This document shows, one piece after another, positions 12,214 to 24,810 of a stretch of DNA of 64,000 nucleotides. Location of the stretch: assembly GCA_009760855.2 (NCBI GenBank), contig WPIO01000031.1, forward strand, positions 3,323,501-3,387,500, in the 5' to 3' direction. This DNA comes from Cristatella mucedo (taxonomy: Eukaryota > Bryozoa > Phylactolaemata > Cristatellidae). The position numbers were made by a program, and so were the translations under genes. Each line of letters starts with the position of its first letter. Within the stretch, counting starts at the first letter, position 1. The notes below the pieces were generated by a model. It was not told the DNA's origin. It did not search any database and saw only the letters and a list, made by a program, of their open reading frames with translations.

Positions 12214-12349
12214 AGCGGAGTCTCGCTGCTGCGAGCAGCTAGCTCGGGCGCAAAGGCGCCAGCCCGGCGCAGCCGTGCAACAGGGGTAGCCTAGCAGCTG
12301 CCGCTAAGCGGAAACACGAACCCATGGTGCTTCTGCTGCCACAAGCCTC

Positions 12350-12369
12350 CCATCCATCCATCCATCCAT
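12350..12369. repeat. CATC microsatellite, left part
   Basis: About five CATC units; separated from the longer array by the inserted LINE tail. Confidence 0.9.
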
Positions 12370-12494
12370 AATAATAGTAATAATGATAATAATAATTCAC
12401 TTGATAAAGCACCCTCAGAGAACTTAATCTCTCTCTAGGCGCTTTACATTTGCGGCAAAGTGAATCAAAATGGCAAATGAAACCGGCAAATGAA
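12369..12494 (-). mobile_element. LINE family L-A tail inserted in a CATC microsatellite
   Basis: On the plus strand it starts with an ATAATAGTAATAATG tail, then CACTTGATAAAGCACCCTC and AGGCGCTTTACATTTG. (CATC)n lies on both sides, which shows insertion into an existing array. Confidence 0.7.
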
Positions 12495-12578
12495 ATCCAT
12501 CCATCCATCCATCCATCCATCCATCCATCCATCCATCCATCCATCCATCCATCCATCCATCCATCCATCCATCCATCC
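12495..12578. repeat. CATC microsatellite, right part
   Basis: Uninterrupted ATCC/CATC array, about 21 units, in the 5' flank of the bZIP gene. Confidence 0.95.
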
Positions 12579-13033
12579 GCAGGCAACTGGTTCAGAGCAA
12601 GCATCAGAAGAAACGCCTCTAGGCAGACAGGCAGTCTAACCAGCCAGTGTGTCGAGGAGGAAGAGCAATATCACGCAACAGCAGAGCCGTCCCATCAGCC
12701 GGGATTCCGTTCGGAATGGAATGGGAGCCTCCTCCTCCTCCTCCCCATTCAGCGAAAGACATGCCACACCATAGCGAGTCTCTGCGCCCAGGTAGCGCTG
12801 GTTGTCAGGCGGGAGCATCCGCACTGCTTGGGCGAATCCAGCTGCTGCTAAACAGCTTGGCATGACCCAAGGAAGCTAAAGCAGGAGAGACGACCAGTCA
12901 GAGGCACTGGCATGTGCTCTCCTTCAGCACTGCTGCAGGCAGCTCCGACCACTGGCACTCGGCCAGTGCTAGCTCACCACGGAGAGATGGCTCTCTAGTG
13001 CCGATTGTCAAGAATGGAGTGCCAGCTGGGTCG

Positions 13034-13214
13034 GGACCTAGCCATAGCCAGGCACAGACAGACGGACCTAGCCAGGCACAGACAGGACCTAGCCAGGCAC
13101 AGACAGGACCTAGCCAGGCACAGACAGGACCTAGCCAGGCACAGACAGACGGACCTAGCCAGGCACAGACAGACGGACCTAGCCAGGCACAGACAGACGG
13201 ACCTAGCCAGGCAC
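13034..13214. repeat. 21/24-bp minisatellite
   Basis: Units begin GGACCTAGCCAGGCACAGAC. Three are 21 bp, three are 24 bp (an extra GAC), with a 30-bp first unit and a partial last one. Every unit is a multiple of three. Confidence 0.9.
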
Positions 13215-15150
13215 GTCCCTGGACACAAGTGCACGACCGAACCAAAAGCAGCTCCCCAACCAAATATAGTGAACAGACTGACTCACTCCTCCCCCGGTTG
13301 CTTGGCACCTCAGATCACGTGAGATGGTGAGCCGAAACGGAAGCGACGACACGGGCACCAGCAGGTACATTTTCTGCAAGCAGGGGCAGGCAGCCTTGAC
13401 ACCGAAACCTACCCTATTTCCCATAAACTGTGGAACCCAGAGCGACACTACACAATCGCCTGCAGACTATGAGACATTGGCTGAGCTAGATGCAAACAAG
13501 AAGCAGCGTGGAGGAGGCGCAGCAACACTCCCAAATCGAAGACGGCCAATCTTGAATTCAAGCTTAAGCCGTCATGCACGCCATCGAAGCAATAGGAGCA
13601 CAGGGCAGAGCTGCTGCCCCGGGCGAGATACTGAAGTGGCTTCACTTCCAGAGTGAGGTGCACGCTGCAGCTGTACTCGCTCGCGACCCAAGCTGCAATA
13701 GGTGCAGCAGAGCCCTGTGTTGCACTAACCCTAGCACCCAGCCAACTTATCGGCGCAAACAGCTTGCAGGCACAAAACAAAATGGCACAACAAACGGCAA
13801 CTGTCCGAGTTCACTAGGAGCCTCCTGGGCAGAGGCGGGCAGTCAACGTTCCCGACGATCCTGCTTCCGGCGAGCAGCTGGCTCGACAAGGCAGGCAGTC
13901 GTTCCACTCGGCCGAGTCTTGGCTGGTGTGTGTTGGTGGCTGGCAGCAGGATGCAGGTGCATCATCGTCCAGCCCGAGTAGCCAAAGCAGAGCTGGTTTT
14001 GGTCAAACATCCGAGAACAGCCGGACTTCCTCGAGGCAGCGGGGATTTCTACCTTCCACGCTACTTCTCGGAACTCGCCTCGAAACTTCTAGCCCTCCCA
14101 CATTTCTCTGACGGCTTGCCGATGGCTACATTTGACTATTGCGCAGCAACAGTGCCCTATCGACTCCCTGTGAATTTGGCACTACAAATTTCGCACTCCT
14201 TGATATGCACATCAACGATCACAGACAGACGGGGGTCTAGCCAGATTGAGGCCAAGTACAGGCAGACGTTGCTCTTAACCAGAGCAAAGGAAAGGAAGAA
14301 AGGAAAGTAGGCCCAAGGAGTGGCCGAAGTGACTCCTCTTGAGTCGGCTCCGGGTCAGGGGCCACTTAGTAATCCTTCCTTTAGACCACTCACGGGGGGG
14401 GGGGGCTGAGGTCGATTAAGGCCTTCGGATAGTTCTATGACCACATACAGTGGGTCACGGACTATTCAGCTGGTGACACACAAAGGGACACTTAGGCACT
14501 AGGTTTGACGGTGACACAGTAAGCAATCACGGCACAGTAAGCAATAGTCGTGTACCGAGCAGCAGCCACTGAGGTGGTGCAGTTCCACTGCTCACGGTCA
14601 CGGACAAACAAGTCGGAGAATGCCTAACAACGGATGTCGTGAGCACCTTCGGGATGCATCCCATGAACGCTCGAAGTTATTACATACACGCTCCCACCAG
14701 AGAGTACCAATACTCTTGACAGCGAGTTCTCTTGCAGTTTTTACCAGTTTTGGCTGGCAACTAAGGCCATGAGTGCACTTCGAATTCGTTGACCAATGAG
14801 AATGCAAATGCTGGAGGCATTCGGTCCCCCTCCACTAGCTCAGCACACCACACCGACCAGTTAATACAAGTTGATCAGTGGCTGATTATTGCACAGTAAC
14901 CTAGTCACTTAGATGAGCTTGGCAGACTTATTAACCCTAACAGCATCTACTGCTCCTACAGATTAGTTCCACCAGATTGGAAGGTACCAGGTCAACTATA
15001 ACTAATCCACATGCCACGACTCCTTGATCCTGAGAAGCCAGTCAAATCGTAAATAGGTCCCTGGGATGCAGGCCACGTGAAACACATTCTCGCATTCAGA
15101 TTTTTTTGAACCCACAACAGGAAGATGATTGCAGCTGCGGTCTACACACT
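13215..15150. other. No recognised gene
   Basis: Unique-looking DNA with a G-run at about 14395-14407. Open frames of up to 135 codons have no recognised motif. Confidence 0.45.
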
Positions 15151-15155
15151 AGCAT

Positions 15156-15156
<1 letters not shown>

Positions 15157-15230
<74 letters not shown>
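15157..15230. repeat. CA microsatellite
   Basis: Nearly pure (CA)n, followed by shorter CA-rich sequence to about 15260. Confidence 0.95.
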
Positions 15231-15234
<4 letters not shown>

Positions 15235-15794
15235 TGCACATACACACACATCACACATTTGCAAACATTCTTGACCGCACAAAAACAGGCACAAACAGAA
15301 CAGCATCGGCTGACCTAACTAAAAGAAGAAATTTCGGACATCTGCATTTGAGTAGGACTGTGAATAATGCACATGCAATGGCCATCATTAATGCATTAGC
15401 AGCTCACATGCAACGACCTCAATCGATGCACAAGCAGTTAGCCACCAACCACTGACACCATTGTAGTTCTTAGGTTCACCGCATTTCAACCAGCCTCATC
15501 AATTCGGCACCGGCTAAGTCTTTCGGCTGCCCAAAGATTGTAATGCCACCTGCTGACAGCACGTGGGCAAACTGTGTCAGGGCATCACTCCCAAACGGTT
15601 CCAATAGAAAGTGCAACTTGAAGCACTGGCAGTCTCACATGAGACTCCATCCGGAAACAAGTGGTCCCGTGTCTACCGGCACACAGCATCACGTGGCCTG
15701 AGGTGGGTGGGGGAAGAGGTATGGCCTCCTCCCGAGTATTAACATTGCTCGCTGTCAGCTCAAGGTTTGTGGTCTACTAAATGTTCATAGGAAC

Positions 15795-16060
15795 ATGTGA
15801 TTCCTTAATTTCCTTTTTAAATGTCAAGTCAGGGGATGCCAAGACATCAGACAGGAGTGGATTCCAGGCTTTGGAAGCATACAAACTAAAGGCGTGATCT
15901 CCACAAAAGATCTGAGGTTGGTTAAAGAACAAGTTAAATGACTTGAATCATAAGACCAGGTGGTACAATGCAAGCAAGGCCTGGTCAGTAAGTATTTCGG
16001 ATAGGTATTCCAGAGCACGAGAATGAAAGGACCTCAAAGTGAGTGGCCGAACCTCGAAGG
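15795..16060 (-). mobile_element. LINE family L-C remnant
   Basis: Minus-strand remnant with KPGIHSCLMSWHPLT, resembling the WN-x-L-P region near the end of RT ORFs, and TTTAAATGTCAAG. Similar, more decayed copies lie at about 32.5 and 52.85 kb. Confidence 0.5.
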
Positions 16061-16071
16061 CCATATCATAA

Positions 16072-16500
16072 GGTGTAATGTATCTTTGCCAGTAACTCCA
16101 CATAGCCACGATGACTTAAGTGGGTGTGCTACACAGAACAGTTTTCTATAACACACTCAAAGGCCTCAGCCCGGTAGCCAGCCGACATCATCTCAAGAAA
16201 CAAAAAGAGTGAGAAGTGAGTGAGATAGTGAGAAGCAAAGCTGAGTCAGGAGGGCAGTTGAGAATGTGATAAAATGGAATTAGCAGAGCACAAAATGGCT
16301 GAACGCGCCGTGCGATGGACGGCGGGAGAAAATGTCGTTGCCTAAGAATTGTAGGAGTTTCACACTCGAGGACCTCCAGAGCAAAAGTTTCTGTGCCAAC
16401 GGTCTTTAAGGGTAGCAATGGAACAGCTGATTTACTGTGCATAGAGGGCCTGAGGGCTCGATGAGGCTGTAACTGGTGCAGCAGGTAAGCTAGGATGAAG
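16072..16500 (-). mobile_element. LINE family L-B 3' end
   Basis: GTGTAATGTATCTTTGCC tail followed by the diverged 3' UTR and the C-terminal ORF remnant (ETPTILRQRHFLP region). Truncated 5'. Confidence 0.65.
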
Positions 16501-17219
16501 AAACCAAGCCGTCCTTGTGGGTCAGAGTAAGAATTTTGCTCTGTATCTGTTGTCCGACCAGAAGCCATCAAGGCTCCTTCAGCTAAGACAAACTGCTTAA
16601 CCTCAGGGATTTGATGAGCAGCCTTGCAGCCATATTTTCATCACTAGCTGCACAGGCTTAATGGCTTTTTTGGGAGTCCAGCCAAAACTGTCAGCAGGCA
16701 AACCAAAGCCAGCAGTCCAGCCTGGACAGCACCAAAATAGCACTGAACTGGTCAGATTTTTTGCAACCCACCGTGGTAGACAGCCCATAATTTTAAGACA
16801 GGGATCGATCGAAATGGGTAGGATGCTGTAGAGGCAGTCTTCTTGAACCTTTCAAAATGTTAGCTGCTATTAGAGGACATGGAAGTTCTGAGAACATGAT
16901 GACTACAGCATAACCAATAAGATGAGCTGTCTCCTAGGCCAGACGCACGCTGGGGTGTCTTATGAGTAGGAGGTATTATCGTCACGTTTTAAGGATCACC
17001 GAGTCTAAGAACATTGTCCGACATCCAGGATAGAATGAGTGAAAGGCAACCATTCAGTCTGCTGCAGCAGATTCCGATGGTTCAAATGACAAATACAGCT
17101 GGGATCGCCAGCATTGAGGTGATAACATATCCCATGGGCACGAAACACTTCCTTGAGGCAAAAAACCGAGAACAGACCCTTGTAGAAATCCACAGCTGAC
17201 TGACTGGTCTGCTAGATAT

Positions 17220-17325
17220 GAAAAATATAATCCATTTGTATAGCACCCTAAGAGAACCTAATCTCTATTCAGGTGCTTCAAACGTACCTCGGGGCTCGAG
17301 CCCATGATCTCGGCAGGACTTGACC
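17220..17325 (-). mobile_element. SINE family S1, head-truncated
   Basis: ATCCATTTGTATAGCACCC tail, then GGGGCTCGAGCCCATGATC (B box, reverse); the A-box end is lost or degraded. Confidence 0.65.
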
Positions 17326-17329
17326 ACCA

Positions 17330-19000
17330 CACGAAGCTGATTGAACGCGTTCGGACAAGTACGATTTCAACCATCCCAGTACATCACGTGAGATAGCAAA
17401 ACCGATAGTTGTTCTCTCTGCTTTGTCATTCCTTCCTACTGACCTCTCTTTGATCATCGATGTACTCGTAAGTACCTCACTGTACATTGCAGCTGCTTCG
17501 GATGCCGTTGGTCACACGGAGGAAAGCGGCTTAACTGAAGTGGTGTCGTTTGAGTCAAGGCAGAAATTTTTCGGAGTTCATTCTTCTGAATGTGCTCTTC
17601 GAGCTACTCGGTGAATCTTTTCGAGATTCTTGGAAAAAAGGACGGGCGACTGGGCAACAGTTTGCTAGGACCATCTGAATCCAGTCCAGGCTTTACAAGA
17701 TATGCTCAGTGATGGAGAGTCAGTGCAGGTCGGCAAGAAGTGGTGCAATGTGGAAGGTGCAGTCAGCTAGATATTTTTTTACTGAGATAAAAGTATTCCA
17801 TTCGACTTGCTACAACCACAGCTGGGCTACAGAAAGACATCACAACCTCATCTATAGGCAACAATCGAACGCTATTCACTGAGATGAAAGCTGGTGGGTG
17901 GATTCTGGACCACAAGCCGACTGCTTAAAGCTAACACGAACAAAAGACATCCGGAGTCACAAGAACGTCACGACACATCCGGTACACTGAAGTCTAGTTG
18001 CCAAGCACTGGCCTGCCATTCCATCACCATGCAGACATCCCCCTGGCCGTTAAATATTCACAGCCCATCTGGGTGACAAAAAATCTACCGAGGTCGGTTC
18101 CTGCTCTTGTTGCCAAAGTGCAATAAATAAACCGACGGAGGCAAGCTGGCCAGTCATTTTTTGTCCAATTCCTAACGCACCGATACCAATGGTTAGCATG
18201 CTGGCATAATAATAGCAGAGGGCTAAGCCGGGGAATCCGTGTGCAGGCATAAATAACACGACAGCATGGCCTTCATCTAGCATTAGTACGTCAGATCCGA
18301 CAGCCAGCTGACAATCCCCCTATTAGCACTATGCCGGATGAAAGAGTAGAAAATAGAAAACCATAGGTTTTACTGGCAGGCGGTACACACAGTGGCACTT
18401 AGCACATTATCTCCATTGATGCTTGCATGGAGCTTCCGGCCCGGCCTGCCGTGACCAGAGTGAACTTGCTTTTGAGCATAACCACTCACATAAAAATGGA
18501 CTTAAATCTTCGGCCAGACGCAGCAACATGTGGCAAAACAGAGAGCCGTGCAGAATCCCAACTCTAGACAAACAAAGCAGGTCTAACCTGGCCAGCCCTT
18601 TTGAGTTTCATTGTATTCCTGCAACAGGCAATAAATGGTAATAAAATCATTAACTGACTGGGCAGTGCATGTTTCACTGCCATTGATCTATTATTTCGCC
18701 TACAGAGGATACAATCTGCACACAGACAGGTGTGGTCGAGTGGACGTAAGCAGTTGCCCCATCCATCAGTCCGACAATCTATCATGACTTATATAACTCC
18801 ACGTACATTCAAGTTTGGGCAGTCAGAAGCTAACGAATCGAACGAGAGAACAAAGGATCGCTATGGACTGCCAGATGAATGGACGATCTGTCTATAGTAG
18901 ACCGACAACATACATCACAGTATCACTACACCCTTGAGCAGTGGCCAGCAGCAGGCTCTTACAAGCCAGCTCGCCATCGTGCATGTCCACAAACACTCGC
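17330..19000. other. No recognised feature
   Basis: Mixed-composition DNA; only short open frames. No gene, RNA gene or clear transposon seen. Confidence 0.45.
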
Positions 19001-19007
19001 GCGCTCG

Positions 19008-19023
19008 CACACACACTCACACA

Positions 19024-19078
<55 letters not shown>

Positions 19079-19142
19079 CGGACACACACACACACACTAC
19101 GGACACACACACACACACTACGGACACACACACACACACTAC

Positions 19143-19178
<36 letters not shown>

Positions 19179-19256
19179 CGGACACACACACGGGACAAAC
19201 ACACAAACACACACACACACACACGCACACAAACACACACACACATGGGACACACA
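19008..19256. repeat. CA microsatellite with 21-bp ACTACGG minisatellite
   Basis: (CA)n with TACGG at 19077, 19098, 19119, 19140 (21-bp spacing) and again at 19177. It abuts the CpG-rich island. Confidence 0.9.
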
Positions 19257-19453
19257 CGTGTACGTGCACATAAACCCTGGCCTTTTCCTGACTTTGACAC
19301 GTGCTCTTACAGCGATACCAGTCAGCAATGGAACGCACGCTCGGTGTCGCCGACGCTCCTCCCGACCGACGCTTCGTCGACTGCACTCAGCCAGCCACCA
19401 GCATAGTCAGCAGAGGAGCCAGTAAATCAGTAAATAGGACATCGGGGGACGAC

Positions 19454-19576
19454 ATGCACGCCGGCGGCGCTGACGACCACGGCAGAATTAAGACGGAAGC
19501 TAGCTGCATTTTAGGTGGCCAAAAACGGTCGCAGAGGGACCGCCGTCTGGTCGCACAATTTGACGACGGGGGCTAG
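19454..19576 (+). other. Very weak candidate coding segment in a CpG island
   Basis: An open frame starting MHAGGADDHGRIKTEASC lies at the left edge of a CpG-rich block. It carries a possible SUMO site (IKTE). There is no clear donor and no known family match, so it is listed only as a candidate. Confidence 0.12.
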
Positions 19577-20022
19577 CGGAACGGCATACGCGATTCAGCA
19601 AAGAGAGGCGTCTTACCGCGCGATCGCCACCGGGTAGCCGGCCGGCCGGCCAAGCGGATGCAGCCTGACCTTTTCCGGCGGCCGCGCCCTCGGAAGTGAA
19701 CGGCGGCAAAAGACCGCCCACGACGATTGGCGAAACGCCGCACGACTACTGGAACGACGGCGCCCGGCCGCCGGGCGGCTGCAGCAGCGCAGCCGGCTGA
19801 GCTGACGCACGCGCGAAGCCCAGAGCGGCCGTCCGGCTCGGCTGCGGCTACCGCGCGGCATCGGGCAAGAGCATACGGCGAGAACGGCGGAGGCGCGCGG
19901 AGCGACCCGGCCGGGCGTGAGTCACCCCAGCCTTCAAACCGCAACGGCGGCGGCGTCCGCCGGCGTAGTCGGCCGACAAACTAGTACCGCGATATGGCAA
20001 CCACGCGCGCGCGCGCGGCAGC

Positions 20023-20050
20023 GTTACGTCAGCGTCGGCCGTTACGTGAC
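20023..20050. promoter_or_regulatory. Paired bZIP-type sites GTTACGTCA and GTTACGTGAC
   Basis: GTTACGTCA (20023) and GTTACGTGAC (20041) start 18 bp apart in the same orientation. Each combines a PAR/C-EBP half-site (GTTAC) with a CRE or E-box-like half. Binding is inferred only. Confidence 0.3.
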
Positions 20051-22171
20051 AGGAAGCCCTCAGCGCGCTCTGCTGGCCCGATTACATAATGGAGAGGGCG
20101 GCCCGCGAATGGCCGGCGCGTATGCGGCGACCACCGTTCAGCGGCTTTACCGGCGCCGGCCAGGCTCCTAAAGGCCGTATCCGTCGCATCCCGCGGTCCC
20201 CCAGTACGGTACCCGCGCCGCGCCGCGCGGCAAGTCGCCGCGCCGCAACGGCGGGCCAGAAAAACAATGCTGTTTTAGCAAGATGGCGACGTCAGCGATT
20301 AGACGCCCTTTAGTCTAGGTGAGGTATTCCGCCGCCACTGCGGCATGCCGTACAGCGAGAGGAGGCAGCGTGGGCCGGGCCCGCATCCCCGGGAGCCTAC
20401 CTTGTGTGCCGTGCAGGGGAGCAGTGACGGCGGGGCGGAGAGACCTCCGCACCGCTACTGCCTTGTCCTTAGGTAACCTCGGCTCGAGTGATTAGTAAGG
20501 GCCCCCACAATTAAAGCCGAGCGTTTACGCAATTCATCGTTGTTTAACCAATCGCGCAACAGCCTTATCGAGATGGGCCGGTATGCTGCCAAAAAGGCAG
20601 CAGCCTATTGGCCGTTCGCGACCCCTACGAGCCGCCGGATGGGAAGGGTTGTTGATCGTCGGCTGTGATCTAATCGCCGGCCCCCCTCGGTCGTGAGTGC
20701 ACGCACGCACGCACGCACACCGCCCGGCCCCCCCCCCGTTAGTGGGCGTGGCAGAGCCGAGCGGTCATTCGGAGATCTTTCTCTGGCGTGCGCAGCGGGC
20801 CTGGCGCTAGGAACGCCGACGGCCTACCTTGCGTGGTGACTCCGCCGGCTTGCCCGGCTCGCTCGGGCGTCTCGTAAGCTTTGAAAATGCTCGATAGTAG
20901 ACTGGTGTGGGTTCTTGGGGGGGGGTTCTGCCGGCGGTTTGCGATGCTCCGGGCATGCAGTCAGCAAACCTCGCGCAATGTCCGGTGCCGTTGGGCCGCC
21001 TGCGGTCGGTCGGTCGGTCGCCCAGCGGTGTCTGCGCCGCCGGCCACGCATCTTCTGTGCGAGCGTCCGTGAAGTGCAGCAGCCCTGGCGCGATAACGGC
21101 GGGCATGCTAGTAAATAAATACGAGGGAGGCCCCCCCCTGGCTGGGAATAAAGAGCGCAGACTGTTGCAAGATATGTCGGCTAAGTACACACTCGGATGA
21201 TTATTACTTAACGCGCTCGGCCTGCTAAGCGTTCGCGACTGCGGTGTTGCGTATAGTATTACACAAAACGTCTTCGATTTTATAGGGTTAATTAAATAAT
21301 CCGAAGCCGGAGGCTGCGTCCGGCGTTACCATGTGCACACACACTCTCCCTCCGCCCGATGCTTGCTTTTGCGGTTCGGGCAAATATAATATGCTTTAGC
21401 CGAAGCAAATGCAATCAAACTTTTGTGTTGAGCAGCCCGTATGCTCAGGGTCTGCCGGCCAGTGTTACTCATTAGCACTGACCGCAGGAAAAACAAGGTT
21501 CAGTCCGTCCCTCCAGCAGCAGACACCGCCCGCTTACACTCCAGACCGATCGAGTGTTAGGCAGTGTCTGCCGAAAGCGCCGCCCCCTCGACCCTGCGTA
21601 CCTTGCGGTCGGTGCTCGAGGATGAACTTCAAATCGCTCCTCCTCTCTTTGCCTGCTCGCTCGGAGGCGGCATTTATCAGTTCGCGTACTTGGCCCCGGC
21701 AAAATCCGATGGCCGGTCGCTGGTGAGAAACCCAGCCAGGTTCCTGAGGCACTCGTTTACTCTAGATTACCAATCGCTGCGTCGTTGAATCATGGATGAA
21801 ACACCGTGAAATCTGGCGGTGGAAGCTGATCGAACAATTCGTGGACGCCAGCCATGCTGGAGCCAGCTTTTACTGGGGCCAACTGGCTGAGCTATTCCTC
21901 CAGAGGGATCCCGGGGCTGCTGCCCAGTGAACCCAAGCAAGCAGTGACTACTGGAAATCTGCGAAAGGTTTAGGCTTGTGAATCCGGTTAAGCTGAGAGC
22001 AGTAGCCGAGTCGCCGGACGATAATGTTATGACAGCTCCCACGGTCGACTTTCTCGCGATCACGTGCTCTGGATGGATGGGTGGACTTCGAACCCCCAGC
22101 TAGATCCTGCAAGAGTTGACAACACGGCTGGCTTTCCTTAAAGTAAGCCAGGACAGGCAAAGGCACACGGG

Positions 22172-22350
<179 letters not shown>

Positions 22351-22383
22351 CAAAACATAGGGGGGAATAGATAGGTAGTGATA

Positions 22384-22395
22384 GGGAGAGAGAGG

Positions 22396-22426
<31 letters not shown>

Positions 22427-22500
22427 GGAGGGGGAGAGGAGAGAGAGAGAGGGGTACAGAGAGAGGAAAGAGAGCAGAGAGAGTGTGGGAACGAAAAGAG
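22384..22500. repeat. GA microsatellite
   Basis: GA-rich tract close to the preceding CA array, on the plus strand. Confidence 0.9.
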
Positions 22501-22948
22501 AATGAGAATATGAGAAGAGCCCACTGCCCTGCGAATATAGTCGACTAGATGTCTCCTCGTGATCACCCATGCCTGCTCTATATGCATCGAGTACATCTGC
22601 CATCAAGCAGACTGCTGCTTAAGACATTCAGACCTTGGACGTTTTGCTTGCCTCAACGAAATCTACTTGAATGTGATACCCAGTTCAAATGCATTTAGCC
22701 TCCGGAGCAGTAATGACCCGTGCATGCATCCGACAGGAGATTAGTGAGAAGCCAGGCACCCAAAAAGGGTAGGTATCAATATGACAGGGATATTTTCTGA
22801 GCCGACAGCATGGCAGCAGCAGTAGCACTCAGTAGCACCAAGACCCATGAGAAGGAGGGGCTGCAGCTGCAGCTAGCTCTGCCGCAGCGATAGCATGGTG
22901 GGCCGAGTTTTCAGCACCTTTAGGAGGCCAAGTCGGCGACTGCCGTAG

Positions 22949-23425
22949 TAATGTAATGCACTGTATGTATGTACACCCACCGTGTGTAATGCCACGAAGA
23001 CTAAGTGGGTTTTATGCAGGAGAGTTTTCTATTGCTCACTCAAAACCTAGGCGGCTTTTGGCACGCATTCGGTAGCCAAAAGACTTCATCTCGGGCAACA
23101 AAGAGAAAGTGAGAAGCATAGCAGAGTCAGTAGGGCAGTTTCGGTAGTCAGTAGCATGGCAGTAACATGGCAGTAGCAGCTCAGGACAGCTGGAAAGGAT
23201 GTGTCACAGTCGGCAGCAGGAGAGTAGTAGATGTCGTTGCACAAGAAATGTGAAAGTGAGTTCCACAGCCTAGGACCTGCACAGCAAGAGCTAATGTCGC
23301 CCGCAGTCTTTAAGCCCAGGAAGAGAACCGCTAATTTATTGTCCATCCAATGCAGGTCGGAGCTACTGCCGGAGCAGGCAGGGACAACAAGCAGTGTGAG
23401 GCAGAGGCAGCAGCTGATTACAGAG
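22949..23425 (-). mobile_element. LINE family L-B 3' end
   Basis: TAATGTAATGCACTGTATG tail, then the shared 3' UTR and a minus-strand remnant reading LFLGLKTAGDISSCCAGPRL and WNSLSHFL, matching the 58.05-kb copy. Confidence 0.75.
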
Positions 23426-24562
23426 GATTGCATAAGCTGCACACCACAGAGCTATTGATTCATCCTGTCCAGGTTGCAGTTCTATGGTTACATAAGCTCA
23501 AGCTAATTAACGTATCGATTTACTTTTACAGCAAACCGCTGGCAAACCATTGGCGCGGCTGCTCCATGCATGCGCTATGTAAGCTAGTACAAACCGGCAA
23601 TTTGTTCAACTACTTGGCCGGCTAAACAAGCGGTTAGGCCTGTGGAGTCATTGTATACTGGGTCGGGGTTGTCTTTGCCCCCCCCCCTCCCACCGCACAC
23701 ACACCACCACCACCGACCTAGCCAAAAGAGTTGCCGTTGCCGTGTGCTGGTGAAATGCCACTCGTGTCCCTTATTCTCCTTGTCGCAGTTAAGCCCTGGT
23801 TGGCAAAGCCCTGCTAAGCAAACGTGCTGGCTGCCGCGCTTGCATGCTTAACCAAGAGCAGCGTAGAATAGTGTTTGGTTCCTGCTGCAGGTTCTCAATG
23901 TGCTCGGATGTTGAAGTCGTCTCGGCTAGTATCACCCCCTCCCTGCTCAATCCGTGGCAGGCGAGCAAGGCGGTCGCAGTCATAGTCTACAAAGATCGCG
24001 GCAAAGATCTACCAATCAATCAACGCGGGGCTTCTTGGTCCCAGATCTTTTTTTTTTCAGTGGGCTCATCAGAGTGGCTCGTGTCGGTTATCTAATAACT
24101 TGGATTGTGAACCTTGAGGCATGGCTTGAGTCCGGCCGGCAGGAGGGTTTTCACTAATAACTTGAGGCTAACCACAACCGGCCTTGCCACTCGTCCCCCC
24201 CCCAACCTCGGACTCCAGAAGCTTGTCCTAAGCTGACCTCCGGCACCAAAGGTCATTGACAGAAAATCGTTTTGCATCCACACGTTAGCGCGGTAGTAGT
24301 GCATAGTTCTTTCCCGACCCGCTAACGCGGCCGAGCAAAAGAGGCTGACTCGAAAGTCTTGGTGGCTACGAGCCTCGAGAGCCTTCGAGGAGGCATGTCC
24401 ACTGCCGCCTCGAATTCCTCAGCATACTTCCGGAACCTGGAGCTGCCGCCATTTGCACACTTGCAGACGACTGTCGCTGCCTGCCGGTGATGGCCCGGGC
24501 ATGGCCAGAGAGCTCTGGCTGACTGGGGCCTCAGCAGTGCCACCGCCGTCCGGGGTGCTGCG

Positions 24563-24682
24563 ATGGATGATTGTGTTCTGTGCACATTAGGGGCTGCCTC
24601 CTGCTTTAAAGACTTGCAGCTGCCAGCCTCGGCCATCAAAGACGAAGCTGAATACACGCATTTCTCTGCACGAGTGTCAGAC
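24563..24682 (+). other. Weak candidate 5' coding exon
   Basis: Not a recognised gene. A frame opens after a TGA near 24490, has an ATG at 24563 and gives 40 codons ending SARVSD exactly at a GTGAGT donor (24683). It contains a SUMO-type AIKDEAEY segment and has a balanced composition with no simple repeat, unlike most frames here. It could be a first exon of a plus-strand gene, or chance in GC-rich DNA. No partner exon with a matching phase was proved. Confidence 0.2.
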
Positions 24683-24810
24683 GTGAGTAGAGAAACTAGG
24701 GAAAACCCTTTCCGGAAACTCCTGCATTCTCGAGGTGCGAGTGAACGTTAAATTCACCCGAGTGCTGTTGAGCACGCTGCTGCATCGGTTGTGAGGCCAC
24801 GGAATGGATT

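Larger units (their letters stand above)
19300..21200. promoter_or_regulatory. CpG-rich island, candidate promoter without an assigned gene
   Basis: By eye this 1.9-kb block is dense in CG dinucleotides compared with both flanks. It holds an alternating CG tract (about 20003-20017), two TTACGTCA/TTACGTGA-type sites, and an AAGATGGCGACGTCAG stretch at about 20280-20296 that resembles a joined YY1 and CRE motif. These are common in housekeeping-type promoters. I could not assign a transcript or direction. Confidence 0.4.

Noticed and set aside
13034-13214. CRISPR-like array
   Set aside because: Units follow each other without spacers, and the DNA is from an animal; it is a minisatellite.
18892-19425. 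His/Thr or Cys/Val-rich frames
   Set aside because: Translation of CA microsatellite on both strands.
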